DNA of 64,000 bases from the NCBI RefSeq assembly GCF_011386835.1, contig NC_088800.1, positions 84,880,981 to 84,944,980 on the forward strand. Reading direction: 5' to 3'. Both the position numbers and the translations under genes were made by a program. This DNA comes from Chrysemys picta bellii. Its lineage: Eukaryota > Chordata > Testudines > Emydidae. Shown here one piece after another: positions 40,201-55,200 of the stretch. The notes under the pieces were generated by a model that made no database searches, was not told where the DNA came from, and saw nothing but the letters and a program-made list of their open reading frames with translations. Position 1 is the stretch's first letter. Each line of letters opens with the position of its first letter.

Positions 40201-43200
40201 CCACTAATTGGAAGCAAACTTATCTGTGAGGGAACAGGCGGGGCTTACATTAAAGCCAAGGGACTGGCAACAGAAGGAAGGCTCCAGGGGGAAGGAAGGT
40301 GTGGTTGGGACTATAAAGGGAGAAGGGAATTTGGGAGGGAGAGCCAGAAAGGTAGGGAAGACTCAGGGGAAAAGCAGCAAGGTGTGGGATAGGGCAGACC
40401 TTGGCTGCTGAGGAGAAGGCCCCAGAGCAGAGGGCGGGCCCGGGTTCCCCGGCCAGCCCCTGAGGGAGTGGCACCATGGGGCAGTGAGTGGGCAGACTGC
40501 CTGACATGGCTAGTGTGGACAGAGACTTAGTAATACTTTGATACCCCAGAAAGGGGAAACACGTATAGTGACCTGGTCGGAAAGCCAAGTCACAAAGAAC
40601 AAGCACCCAGTCGCAGAGACCGAGTGGCAGAAGGGGATCTCGGACCCGGAAAGAGCTAATCCCCAGAGCAGCCAGGAGGAGGCACCCCTGGTGGTGAGTG
40701 CCCCCGTGACAGACTCCAATAAACCAGAGAGAGTCCAGGGGAAAACACTGAAAGGGACTGGGGAGAGGGAAAGGACAGGGCCTGAGCAGCTCAGGGGAGA
40801 GCTGGCAAGTAAGTGTGACTGTGGTAGGGGGAGTAACGAAAGGAAAGAGAGGGAGTCAGGGTAATAGGCAGTCGGAAGAGGCCCATTCAAACTGGAAAGC
40901 ATCCATGACCACAAAGTCACATGCCCAGTGGAATAATCTTCCCCGTGAAGCTGTCATGGCTCCACTGCTAGGTCTGTTCAAGGGGGAACTGGATTCTGGA
41001 ATCAGGGAGAGGAATTTCTGCCCTGGTGCCTTGGAACTCAACAAGTGCACACGACCCAGGAGACTCTTCCAGCCCTGAACTTACCGATCGTTCATTCGCT
41101 GGCTCTGTCTGAGCCTTGTCGCTAGCAAGTTGCTGTGCACAGGCATTCAGAGCCACTGATGGAGCAGCAGCAGCTTCCGGTGAGTAGCTCCAGACATAAC
41201 AGAGGGCGCAGGACGCTAGCGTGCCAAGTGCAGCTTCAGCACTTCTCATGAGACAAGGCAGGGATGGAGGAGAGGAGAGGGCCGGGGGCAAAGCTGGAGG
41301 GGAGCTGAGAAGAAAGATCGGAACGGTCAGAAAAGGGGACCAAGATGAACTGTGAAAACTGGGAGAAAGGAGCAAAGCAACATGGGAGGAGAATGGACAG
41401 GAGCGGAGGAAGGAAATGGGCAGAGGAGAGACCCGGAGATAATAGGGACAAAGGAAAAGAAAAGGAGAAGGGGGGTGGGGAACAAAGAACAGCGGAGGGG
41501 AAAAGAAGAACAAAGGCGAGGAAAGAAGGAGAGGGGAAGGGAGGAGAGGAGAGAGCAGTGGAGTGGAGGACACAAGAGGAAGCTCTCACCCGAGCAAAAC
41601 TAAAGACTAAGCAGTTTTGCAAGCGCAGCGAAAACCTCTTCAGGAAGCTGCAATGCACAGCCTGCGTTACCAACTGGCTTGCGAATGGAGCAGGGCGTTG
41701 GCAGAATTCATCAAACCGCTGCTTTCCCTTTTCAGCTGGTGGAACCCCAATGGAAAAGCAGACCTGAAACGGTGCCACGGGAGAGGCCTTGGCTTACCGA
41801 GAGCTTGTACACAGCTGGGCTTTGGTAGATAACGTTGAAGACGACGTTGTAAAAAGTGAAAGATGGCTTATCGTCTACCGTCCATCTGAAAGTCACATCC
41901 GACCCGGCCTCCATCACAGGGATGTAGCTCTGAAAGGTACGAGGACACTTCATACTAGACCAAGGGGTTCTCAACCTTTTTCTTTCTGAGCCCCGCCCCC
42001 CCACAACCCCAACATGCTCTAAAAACTCCACGGGCCCCCTGTGGCTCAGCAACTGTTTTTCTGCATATCCAGGAGATTAAAAGCCAGAGCTGGTGTTAGG
42101 GGGTAGCAAGCAGGACAATTGCCCTGGGCCCCAACCCACAGAGGGCCTCACGAAGCTAAGTTGCTCAGACTTCAGCTTCAGCCCTGCACCGCAGGACTCG
42201 GGCTTCGCTTTCTGCCCTGGGCCCCAGCGAGTCTAACGCCAACCTTGCTTTCTGGTGTATTTTGGAGGACCCCCTGAAACCTGCTCGTGGCCCCCCAGGG
42301 GGCCCCAGACCCCTGGTTGAAAACCTCTGCACGAGGGCATGAAAGAAGCACATGGCACTTCCCAACTGAACAGGAGACGGAACAGATTCAATCTTCCAGG
42401 CTAGTTCAAGATTCACTGAAAGCAGCTGATAGGACAAGAAACGGTTTCTGCATCCTTTAGACTCTGCCTTTTAGTTACTGTATTTTGGGGGATTCCGTTT
42501 TTAGTTTGAATGGAAAGTAAACAGTAGGATTTATTTTTAGTCCCTTTAGCTCTTTCATAGTCCAAGCTAATCTCCCCTCCTCAGGTGGTCAGACATCTTT
42601 CTCTCTCCAGCTCCTGGTCGGCACTGGGGAGCCTGAAATCCTGTTCATTGCCGCTAGTTCAATCAAATGTACAAGTCTCCAAACAGAGAAGCGAAAGAGA
42701 GGGAAAGAAACTTGGAGACTCTCAGCTGAGGGGATAACAACAACACTGTGACTATTGTTGGGTTTCCTTTCAAGGTCATTTCAAAGTAGTCTTTCCTAAA
42801 ATTAGTTCTTATGCCTGGGACTTTCCAAGGGGTTTCAGGAGGGATATACCCTAATCCCACTAAAAGTCAGTGGGAGTTGGGGGGCTAAATTCTGCTGAAA
42901 TCCCAGCCTACAGCTCCTTAGGTAAGCATGGCTCTTACATCACATACAGTAATCAGACCAGGGCCTTGCCCCAAAGAATTCACAATCTAAATTATTTTGC
43001 TGTCGAGTCTTCCCCACTGCTCTCATGCCTTAAAAAAGGAAAGAGTCCCACTTAATGGGATGTTCTAGAAAACCTGTTTTTCCAATATTTCCAGATAATA
43101 GTAATGAGCACTTTTCAAACATAGGTTTCGGAGCAATTTACAGAGGTGGGTGAGCCTCCTTAGCCTCCTTGTACAGATGGGGAAATTCAGGCAGTGAGAG

Positions 43201-46200
43201 ACTGATGCTTCACGGAGCTCACCAGTGGCACAGCTGGGACCAGAACCCAGGTCTCCTGACTACCCCCCTTCCCTGGAGATCTGTCCACAAGACTATGCTT
43301 CCTTCCTGCCCCAAGAGGCTCTGATAACTTTGCAGACGCTGCCACGCTTTGGCTGCTTCGCTGAACTGAACCTCTGACCCTTTTCACTAGGAAATACCCG
43401 ACCCAAAGCCTAAATAGATCCAGTTGCACTTGGCAGGCTGGGGTTGGATTCCTGCTCCTCTAGAACATGTCTCATTAGCACAATCAGACTTCTTAACCCA
43501 ACAGCTGCAGAGACCAGCTGGTGAGGTGAGACTGACAGGCACAACCTTGCATATTTTCTGCCATTAAGCAGCCAAAGATTAAAACAGAGCATTTGACAGA
43601 TCCGATGGGTAGTTACCAAACAACGATTCCTTGGCCTCTGCGCAGGGTTTAACTTTGCAGTGGGGAAAAGGACTGAAGACACCAGGATAATTACAGGACT
43701 TGGGTAGGCAAAGGAAGTATATATAGCTCCAGCTGGCAGGTGGACGGAATTTGCGATCGCAAATCAGAACTTCAAAAGGAAGTCAGAGGAACATGAACCC
43801 TGATCTTCCACAATGCACCTGGTCATCTGGGCAATTTATGGGAGCAAGGAAAGAAACGCCGAGCTAACATTCTCCTACCCTAATGCTGGGGTATTTAAGG
43901 TGGTGTACTGCTAAGTTACACGCCTAATTCAGGGGCATCCACATCTTCCCTAGTGAGGAGCTGTGTTGGCAGTTTGCCATGGGATCAAAGGCCCTATCTG
44001 ACATGCATAAAATGGGGCAGATCGCATGGAGGTGCAGGTCCTCATTAGTAGTGCACCGGTGATCCACCGTGTTTACATCAGGGCTGTTTCCCAACCCCAA
44101 AGCATTCGCATTAAAGGTCGCAATGAAAACATTATTAATAATTTAACAACAGTGCAATGACTCACCACCCGGGTGTTTAGCAAGACTCTGGTTTCCGGGT
44201 CAGGGGTCGCTCTGAGTCCTCTAATGGGCTCCTCCACTTTCACTTCGACAGTGATGTTCTGGGAGCTCACCGAGTTTTCCACCATGAGCAGCCTGGTGCT
44301 CACGCTTTCCCCACCGCCACTTAGCTTGACCACCGAGAACCACGTGTCGTTGGTGTCCCTGGTGCAGTCTGCTGTCAGTGGAACAATGGCTGGGGGGCAA
44401 GCCCCTTCGAAGGGGAAGGTCCGGTTCTCGCCAAGCCAGCTTGCCGTCGCATTCACCCCGGAGGAGATCTTCACCACCAGCGAAGAGTGGTTAGTTGGCA
44501 CATAGACTTTGCCACTGTGAGGAGAGGGGTAAATGACATGGAGGCCTGACACCAGAGAAGTGACCCAGAAACTGCAAGACAAGTTGGCACTAAAGACTCC
44601 ATTGTCTACCGTGGCTTTAACGGTGTAGAGGCCGTGACGCTCCAGCCCAGGATTGTGTTGACTGATAAGCGGCATCACCTGTTCAGTGGCATAGAGAACC
44701 CTGAGAGAGCACACGGTATCATTCTTCCAAATTGCACCGCTGAGGTTGGCGGACAGGCTGGGCACCCAGTCAGAAGAATTTGTGCTTAAGTAGTTCATTC
44801 TGTACGGTGATCGTGTACTTGGCCGGCACTGGAGGAACAAGCCTGGCGTTGCATCGTGCTGGATGCTGAAGACATCCTTAGGCCTGACAAAGGTGTCTTC
44901 ACCTTTAAACATCACCTGTGAAAGGGTAGAGATTATTTTGATTCCATGGCTTAAATTCTCAGCAGGCACCGCCATCCCCATCACCAGTCCCGAATTTGGG
45001 CAGGTGAGAAAGTTTACCATTGGATTTACCGCCAGGATAAAGACCGCAGCAAATCCAGTAGCGCAGGGAGCTTTCTTTAAAATGCCACCCTCTTTGCCGA
45101 TATGAATCGGATGTGCTGAAAACTGAGATAAACATCGGTTTTATTCTACAGTTCAACCTTCTTGTTAAATGCAATGAGCGTGGCCCTGTTAAAATCTTGT
45201 ACAAAGCTTTGAAAACTGACCCTTCCATCCACTTTATTGTTGCAACAAATTACTGGGGGAGTGGTTAGAGGAAGGAAACGGGAGTCACAGCTCCTGGGTT
45301 CTATTCCAGATTCTGCCACTTACCTGCTATGGGATCATGAATAAGTCACGTCACGGCTCTGTGCCTCAGTTTCCCCATATGTAAAATGGGGAGAACACCT
45401 GCCACACAGGTTGGACCCACAGTTCAGTACCCAAGGAAAATAGCCCTGTCCACACATTGGTTATACCAGTTAATTTGCACTTACCAGATACTGAGCAGAG
45501 GTGTTAGCTGGTATAGTGAAGAGAAACTCTTTGAGGAGTTCATAGCTGAGTTGGCTTTCATTGTGCCAAGAAAGGGAGTTGGTGCTATTGGTGATGGAAT
45601 CATTGGCACATTCCACTGGGCTGCAGCAACTGCTTAGCGACAAACATGTGTTAGTCAAGTGACACCACTGGAAACCAGCAGGGCATTCAAGTAGTGTCCA
45701 GTTCCCAATATCCTGAGAAGTGTGGAATGGATATGTAGCGTTTTTTTCCTCCTTGTAACCTGGAAGGTGGGAGGAAAGAAGAAATCTGATAGCTCAGGCA
45801 CATACTTGTGTAGAATTAAATTAAGAATAAAATCCCCAAATACTCAAAATTCAAGGTTTTCTCACATTTTTTCCATGAATTTGAAAAAGTCAAAAATGTC
45901 AATCAACTGCATTTTCTCTTTGGGCCAAAAATTGACCATGTTAGTGGAAAATTTCATTAAGATTGCACAGTTCGTAGGGGGAAAATGGTCCCTTTTCCAA
46001 TTTTAGAGCTATTTCCAAGCAAAAGCAGACCCATTTTTTTGAGCAGAGCTGGCTGTGAACGTTGAAAATGCATTGTTAGTTTTCACAAGTTAGCGCTTAG
46101 ATGTCAGAATATCCGTTTTCCAATGTCAAAATATCTTTTTTTCCCCCACAACTGTGGACTGTGTGACTGCATCAAACCTTCCTGTGGGGAAAATTCATTC

Positions 46201-49200
46201 CCACAAAAATTGTGGCTTCTGCACAGTTGCACTGAGACTCATAGAAAAGGCCTGTTAGACCATACTATTCATCCCTCTTCAGCCAAAATTATAAGAATGA
46301 TCTATTGTCCTGTTTCACGGTCGGGAAAAATTTTTCTCCCCTGTTAACTTTTGGGACTAGATAGAGCACAATCCATCATGGTGTGACATTTTCAAGTAGA
46401 AAGAAATAATGCAGAAGGTGAATTCATTTCTGCCCAAGATCCGGTTAGTCTTCATACTTCATGACATGCGACAATTCCTCAAGGAAACCTTTGGAATCCA
46501 TTATAAGAAATATCATCCCATGGCTTCAACCTTGGACCAAATGCAGACCTAGCGAAAGTTGGGGCAACTTCAGTGCAGTTGCCATAGTTACTGTATGAAC
46601 CGGCTCTGCGGAATCCGCAGCATCTATTTTCATGCCAGCAGCCACAGAGTAATTCCCCTGCAAACTGTCCCAGCATTAAAGTGCCTGGGTGTTACAGAGG
46701 TTTCTTGTCCAACGAGCGCTGACAGTTTGTGAGGCAGACACAAGGAGCATGCGCAGAAAGGGGATTTGTGCAGCACTCTAGGCCTTTCCCAACACGGTTC
46801 TGTGTCTTGCTCTGGGAATCAGCATTGTTTCCCCCTCGAGCTTACAGGAAATGGTGCATTCTGAATAATTAAATAATAATTATCCACCTGGATATTAAAG
46901 AGGAAAGCAAATGGGCTTGTGCCACCCCTGTTTGGGGGGGAGGTCCCAAAAGCTGCAGACCGTATGCTAATGATGTAATGCCCTGACTTATAGCGTTGAT
47001 AAATAGTCATTATCTCTTTTGCATAAATCCCCTCTTCTGTTCACCATCCAAAGATACTTCCTCTATGACTCCTTCTCCACTGCAAATCCTTTCTTGCATT
47101 TCCCCACCTATCCCCTTTGTCTGACTGATTCCATCTTCCCCATCGCTGTCCTGGTTCCACTCCCCACTCCCCAGCTTCTCCTCACCTCACCTCAAGTTTC
47201 CCCCTGCCCCACGCAACACACACGCTAACCCTAGACTCTCTGAGAAGAATATTCCCCACACAACCAGCCCAAAGCCATAGAGTGTCTGGCAGCTAGAGTG
47301 TCTGTCTCTCCCTCACATTTGCCCACTGCTCTATTCCTATCTCTATGTCATGTGGGTTGGGGGCTATCCTGGAGGCAGGATCTCTATGGTTAGAGTCCTG
47401 GAGGACTCCTGGGGGTCTCCATAATTTAGAGCTTCAGTTCTCCAGGGCTCTAACCATTGAGACATGGTCTAGAGTGCCTCCCCTCATTCACAAGCGGGAG
47501 ACTCCCTGCCAATACAGGAGGCTGGAGAGCTTTGGAGGCTTGGCCCATTTTTTAGCTGCTCTGTGGTTTGGAGAGAAGGCCGGAATGGCTCCATTGGCTG
47601 TTGTGTGAGGAGTGGGGAGGGTTCTCACTTGATGTCTGCTTCAGAAACTCCAGGTCCTATCTAGCCCAGGAGGCGCCGCGGGACCAGAGAGCGAGTGATG
47701 CCAGCGGTATCCCAGAAGCGAAGCGGTGGGAAGCCGCAGCCATGGCAAGGGGAAGGGTCTTTGTTTTGTCAGTTTAACGCCAAAGCCCAACACAGATTTT
47801 GCGGAACAGGCGACTGTGTTAAAGATTCAAACTTCCAATCGAAGGGCGAGAGCTCACGATACACATGCACTGAGATGCCCCCAGGACATTTCCCAGCAAA
47901 ACCAAGGAAGATGAGACCTCACCTGAAACTGCTCAAGATTAAAAAAAATAAACACCATAAAGCCTCTCTCAGGCCTCCTTTCAAAAGAAGAGGAAAGGCC
48001 ACAAACCCAGTGTGGGTCACTTTTAAAATAACTTGGAGTCAGGGAAAGAGAGGAGATGTTGTACCTTCACTGCGTGTTGGTCTGTGCACCTGAAACCTCA
48101 CGTGAATAGACCGCTGCAGTTCTTCAGTCACAAACTCAAGGGCTGTTAAAAATGCTTCCTGCTGAAACGCCAAACTGGGGAACACCATCGTCTGGAAAAC
48201 AAAACCCAAGGCCTTCACCGCTCTGCTGCACTGCTCACGGAGCTCCCTCCACGGGGCTAGGATGTAAGCCCTTCTTACCTCCACAGTGTCCAATGGAGCC
48301 GGCAGCGATGCGTCTCTTGTCACGTATCTCACAGACCTGGGTGTGTCAAACGCAGGGTCGCCCATGTAAAAGTTTTCAGCGTTCAGGAGAATTCCTATTT
48401 TCAAAGGAAGCATTAGGCAAAGCCGGTGAGAGCCAGCAAGGCCTGTGTTTGTGCCTCGGCCGCGCTAGATCACATCACATATCGGAACGGTAACACCCAT
48501 CACAGGGGGAATTACAAAATGGGTTTTGGACCAGTTCAAATCACATGATTCCTCAGTTCTGGGGGAGAGGCAGCTGCGGTTATGATTCAGTTACCTTTCT
48601 CTCTACGCTGTGGTTTTGATTCCCTTCCCAGCCTGTGTAATTAATGTTTGCAGCATTCCCAGCGCAATGACAGAACCGCGCAACGGTCAGCAGCTTCGGC
48701 TTCTGGGAATCCTGCAAACGCTGCCCGTCCCCCTTCACACGGGATTCACGCCCTGAGGTTTGCGTTGAATTTTTGGGTATAAATGCAGCCCCCAAAATTC
48801 TATGTAAAACTCAACTAAAGCCACCTGGTTTCCATCAAAATAACCTCACCTAGCTCAGGCTTCTCATAACCAGGGCAGGCCTTGGGGTACTGTATCAGTG
48901 AGCAGTTATTGGGACCTCTCTTCACAGCTAGGGTGGGTCCCCCACATCTCTTTACCTTACACTTTATCTGAGCCCCCTCCCATCTTTATTCTCTTTCTTA
49001 TTCCCAACTTCCTCCTCTGTCTTCCACTCCCTCTCCCTGGGGTGAGGAATTTGTCTTCCAGCCAGTCTGCTTCTTCCTGCTGCCTGTGCGATGGAGGGGG
49101 GGGGGGGTTCCTATGCTGCATGAGGGTGGGGTCTTCTGCTAAGATGGCTTCTTCCCGCAATGGACTCTCCACTCAGAGTCACCCTGAAAGGTGGCACCTT

Positions 49201-52200
49201 AGGCAGCCAGATACCCACCCTATGCCTGGAGCCAATGCACATTCCAGCTTTGGCACGGGCACACCCAAAGCTTGTCCTTGGCTCTCCAACATGTTCATGA
49301 ACTTCAGGGAACCTGACCGTGGCTCTCCAAACAGAGGAAACATTTGCAGCTCTAGCAGGTGCAGAAAAGGAAGGCAGCCGCCCTGAAGTGCCCACAAAGC
49401 TGGCGGCTCCAGGAGAGACAGGAGCTGAACCAGCCCTGAAGGCCTGGTGAGCTCAGAGACGGTAACCCTGTGCATCCCGGCATTACTTTCCATCCCAGGC
49501 TGGGGTACAGATATACCACTGTCAGGGACGGGGCAGAGGGTCCTCTGTGCTAGCAGATTTTTGGGATATTTCTAGATTAGGAAAGGAAGTCGAGGTTAGC
49601 TAACCCTGACTTTTCCCTAGTGTAGATGCAGCTTTCCACCTTTTTCACCTCAATTTAGCTGGTCAAAGCTGACCCAGGAGTGTAGCTAACCCTCACCTAA
49701 CCCCCACCTCTTTTTCTTATTCAGCTTATTCACGGCACTAAAAAACCTGCAGCAGCAAGTCTCAGAGTCCACTGGCTGGGGCTGTGGGGTTCAAAACAGC
49801 AGTGTCGACATTCGGGTTTGGGCTGGGGCCTGGGCTCTGAGACCCTGCGCGCGGGAGAGGGTCTGAAAGCCCTGGCTGCAGCCTGCGCCCCACGGTCTAC
49901 ACTGCTCTTTTTAGCCCCGCAGCCGAACCCCATGAGCCTGAATCTGTTGACCCGGGCTCTGAGACTTGCCGCCTTGGTTCCTTTATTGCCCTTAACGGGC
50001 AAACTGAAAAAAAATCCAATCAAATCCTAGGACATGCCTGTGTAAAATGCCCCCCCTTTCTAGGCTGAGACCGTTGGGGTGCTGCATAAGCCGCTAACAC
50101 AGAAAAAGAACAAAGCATGAAGAAGAGCAGGGTGCAGCCCTGTTTTGTTCTGTCTTCCTCCCTAACTTCCCAGCAGTGAGAGGGAGTTTGTTGTGACATA
50201 TGGCGACTATACACCTCAAGACCCACAGCCTGAGAGCATGTTTCTCCAAGATATTTTGTGTGTGTTTTATTCAGAATATGAGGCCGTGTCTTTGGGTGAT
50301 AACCCAGTATGTGCGTATTTTTAGAGAACATTTGAGACATTTGGGAAGGGTTAGCGGGCTGGGCTGCAGCTCCATCAGTGTGCACGTTTCCTGCTTCAAA
50401 ACCCACAAGAGAAACACCAATTGATGGCGAGTCGGTTGGCTGTTCTCCTAGGGCTGCTAGTCATGTCTGAATTACAAACCAATGGGTTGTCCTACTTACT
50501 AGATCAGACTTGAAGTGAGCAATGACCTATTCTATGCACTCAAGACTGGTATCTGTGCTTCCAAACGAGTGCGCGCTCAAATATTGTGGGTGGCAATAAA
50601 ATAGGCCATTTGGCCCATTCTGCCTTCCTTCTGGGGACTCTACAGAACATGTTTTTATGTCCAGAACATTTGTAAGAGGCTCGGAAATTCCCAACTTCCA
50701 TCTAACAAAGATGATGGTTCACCAGAAAAACAATGAGGCCCTTCCCTTTGGACTGACACATGCCACCTCCAACCAGCACCCAGGTGCGGAAGGCCTGCTG
50801 AGAGCAGGGCAGCGGGAGAGCTCACCTTTTGGCTTGTACTCGCACACATAGCTGTGCTTGGCCATGCACAGGTCGGTGTTGCACTGGCCCGTCGGGCCCA
50901 TCCGGACACAGTGGTCAGCGTTTGATGGATGGGGCTCTCCTGGCAGCCAGTTCTGACAGCTCTCCAGATTAAATCCTTCGCCCCTCTGCTGAGCTCCAGC
51001 ACTTGCAAAATCATTGAATCCGATCCAGACATCAAGGCCCCTTCAAAACAATGCAAAGGAATGCCAGAATTTTCAGGAAATCACAAGTATTGAAAGGATC
51101 TGGGACAGACTCCACCCATCCAGGGTTCTTGATGAAAATAACTATAACAACAACAGCTTCCATCCATGGGTCAGTCAATATTCAAAGAGCCCTTTTAATT
51201 ACTACATGATTGTGATACTCATTCTATCTCAAGCACCTGCTTCTTGAAAGACAGTCTCCTAAGTAGCAAACCATATTGTGACCTGCTGATGAGTTAAAGC
51301 CATAGTCATAAAGGCATTTAATTCATAAGGCAAGCTGCCTCCTAAGGAGCTCAGATGCCACGGTGATGGGTGCGCTACCAGAATCTGCCATATAATAAGA
51401 TAGCAAAGCTGGGACCATGTAGCATCTTCACACGTCACTGAGTTGCACTCGGAACCTCCTGATGTTGCCAGGGATAGAACGTGGGTTCTCCTGAACAGCT
51501 GCACTGTAGATAAAGGAGAATTTCCATTACCTGTCAGCGCTGCCTGTATCTTTTATAAACCTCGCGTTTCACCTATACGAACTTCTCATTAAGAGGAGCT
51601 ACTACAGTATTCTCCAGTAACACTGGAGTTGGGAATAGCATTGGTGCAGAGTTTAACACCGTACTCTGATAAATCCTGGCCCACGACAGGGGTTCCGCTG
51701 CACTACCGAAATATATAATAATATATCGATTATGCATCACTGACCACTGAAACAGCAACATCTGGGGTAGAATACAAGAGCAGAGCAAAGCAATGTAGGA
51801 CGTGGAAGTGAAAAAGAATGTCCCATACAATGGAAACCACCAGTATCGTTTTAGGTCAATGGAATATAACTGCCCAATTTGGAATTTTGGCTGACCACCA
51901 AAGTTGGCTCTTGTGGAAAATCCTGTAGGATCTCCACTGGTCAAAGGCAGCCAGGAACTTCTGCTTTACATCTCACCCAAAAGATAGTGCTCGTATGCTA
52001 AGGCCTTTGTTCCATCGCTCGTCGACCTTCCCTGCACCACCTGTACCATCACCTCGAAGGTATCCCCTCCAAACCGCACCCATCACTGCTTCACTTTTGC
52101 AATCTGAGATGCTCACAAGGTAGTGCTTTGCAAAGAGCAGTCTAAGGAGATAATTGGTGTCTCTCCACCACCAAGTCTGTACCAGATGACATGATTAAGG

Positions 52201-55200
52201 ATCCGTGTTTGTCATGGAGGTTGCGGAAGTCACAGATTCTGTGACTTCCTGCGACCTCCGTGACTTCCGCAGTGGCCGGTGTGGCTGACCCCAAGGCCGC
52301 CCTGGGGACAGCTACTCGGGTGGCCCTGGGGACAGCCAGACTGGCCACTGCTGGAGCAGCTCTGCAGGCAGCCGCTTGGATGCCCCTGCAGCCAGCCACA
52401 CCAGCCACTGTTCTGGAAGCTCCCAGCAGCTGGCCCCCAGGACTGCCCGAGCAGCGCCCGATGTGGCTGGCCTCAGGGTGGCGGGAGCAGCCACAGATTA
52501 GAGGCTGGCCCCAGGGCTTCCCCCCATGGTGGCCAGAACAGCTGCTGGCCCCCCGGGGCTTCCCTCCCCTCCAGGCTGCGGCCGGATCGGCAGCGGGTCC
52601 CCGGGGCTCCCCCGCAGGCAGCGGCGGGATTGGCAATGGGCCTCCAGGGCTCCCCACACAGCTGGTGCCGCGGACTTGCCCCCCTCACAGTGCCCCCCCC
52701 AAAGATTCAATCAGGGGTATTTATGGTATATGTCAAAATCATGGCCCATGACCTGTCCATGACTTTTACTAAAAATACCTGTGATTAAATTGTAGCCTTA
52801 GCTATGATTAATGAGGTCATACTGAAAAATGACGATGAACATAATTGTTCTGTGAATCAGTAATTTTTATCACAAATCAGATTAAAAAACAAATAATTGC
52901 TGTGCTTTGTTCCTGAAACACTGGAAGGGATTAAGGAGAGCGGGCTAGGAAACAGCCTATTTGCTGTCAGCAGTAAAACCCAGTAGAGTTTTTCCTTTTC
53001 TAATTCCAGCTATGATCTAACTGCAAGTCATCAAAAATAAAAAATTTAAAAAAAGAAAGAAACAAACCAAGATTGGCTGGATAGTTCCCTTGCCCCCTCC
53101 CTGGCTGGTGGGTCCAGTGTCTCTAAATGAGGGTAAATTCTCTCCGTTGAAGTAGGGGCTGGATTGCACTTTCTTTATTCCAGCAGCATTTCTTGAGAAC
53201 TAATGATCTGTCTGACTTGGGTCACTGGAGGGAGAGGAAAAGTTCCAGCATTTTGGAAGGGGAGAGTCACTGGTTGTAGGTGTGGGGGAACTGGTTCACA
53301 GGGCCCTGGTTCTTGGTGGGGAGAACTGGTTCAGAGCACACAGGTTCTGGGAAAGATCATCAAATGACAGGAGAGAGGAAGAGAAGAGAGTGACCGTAAC
53401 TGCCGTGTGCGCTAATGGGAAACAGATTTTTGCTTCTGTCATTTTCCCACAAGAAACCCTGGAAGTCACGCGTTCCAAAAAAACATGGCTTATACTTCAT
53501 TTCTCTCTTATCGCCAGGGAAATCACATCCTGGAATCATCTCATTCATGTTTATCTGAACGGATTAATAAATAAATAAATAAATAAAGAGAATAAGGGAG
53601 CCGGAGTGGAGAACAATGAGGTGCGGCAGCTGGGAAACAGCTTGGTCGGCTCGCTCCTTTCTAGGTCTCATGATTTCATCGCCACTGCAGTCCATCAAAA
53701 GCCCTGCAAGCAATGCGAGATAAATCAGTGCATCGAGTGACCAGCTCCTAACCCTTCGGAAAGGATGGGCTCCTCTCACTTGGCCTTGCCGGGCGCACAT
53801 GTTTGTAATCTCAGGATCAATCCCAGTGTGAATGGAGCAAGACAAGAAAACAAGTTCAGGAGAAAGGCTGTTGGACCCAGGGCAGGCCTGTTCAAAGGCT
53901 ACATCACATGCAGCTGCTCCAGTCTCGTGTGCTTTCTGGGACGTGTTTATTAAGAAGCCCCCGCCAATATCTGCATCTGCATGGAGCTGTCAGGCCCCTG
54001 GGAAGGTCTGAGCACTTCCCCTTTAAGATGGCTGGTTGCAGAAAGGGCATTTGTGGGGGGGATTTCATCAAAGGCTGACACGTTCCATGCTGCCTGTTTA
54101 GAAAGTGCTGGCTGTGAGGTGGAACAGATGCCTTCAAAGCCCAACACTTGGGGACGTGGGCTGCTCTGTCTCAAAAGGGTCTTTGGCTGAGGTGGACACC
54201 CTGTGACTGGGCAGCAGCGTGAGACTCAACAGAGAGAGGCAGACTTACAGCATCAACTTTTTCTTTCTATGGTGCCTGCCTCCTGTCACCACGATTCCTG
54301 AAGCACTTTGCAAACTGGACATGCAGAGCCCTGCTGCCACGTCTGGGGTGGAGGGCGCTGCCAAAGTTAGGGGAGCTGGGAAATTGTAGCTAAGGAACAT
54401 AGGGCAAGCTTTGATCCTCACTAAAAGGACCTGAGTTCTTAAATGCCCACAGAGAGCAGACAGGATCTGGGGTCTCCAAGGTCTCTTTCAAATAATCCAT
54501 ATGCAATAAACCGGAATAAAATGCTTCTCTAGCGGGATTTAATTCCTAACAAACTCAGACGTCACTCCAAGGTCACAGACAGGGATGCTGCGGTACGGCT
54601 GTGCTTATTCCAGTACCTTCCTCCTATTCATTCAGTGACGACCTTCCACCTTCACCCAGACGTACCTCAGCGCTTTCCTCATTGGATGCAGTAACCCTGA
54701 TGCAACTATATTCTGCCATCCCCAAGCACCAAGAAGACATTCCCTGGAAGGCTGGGTTTCTGATGAATGGTTGCAGTAACCCTGACATAGTGCACTGCTT
54801 CTCCCATCTTTAGATAGTGCCCATCATTAAAAAAGGGAAGAAGGAGGATCCGGGGAACTACAGACCGGTCAGCTTCACCTCAGTCCCTGGAAAAATGGAG
54901 CAGGTCTTCAAGGAATCCATTTAGAAGCACTTGGAGGAGAGGAAGGTGATCAGAACAGTCAGCATGGATTCACCAAGGGCAAGTCATGCCTGACCATGAT
55001 TGCCTTCTATGAGGAGATAACTGGCTCTGTGGATATGGGGAAAGCAGTGGACGTGATATATCTTGACTTTAGCAAAGCTTTTGATACGGTCTCCCACAGT
55101 ATTCTTGCCAGCAAGTTAAAAATGTATGGATTGGATGAATGGACTATAAGGTGGATAGAAAGCTGGCTAGATCATCGCGTCAACGGGTAGTGATCAACGG

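Noticed and set aside
40968..41778. 200- and 180-codon minus-strand frames rich in serine, proline, leucine
   Set aside because: They translate the polypyrimidine tract in intron 12 and only overlap exon 12 at its edge.
52142..52788. Frames of 160-170 codons on both strands
   Set aside because: Composition artefact of the GC-rich repeat in intron 6.
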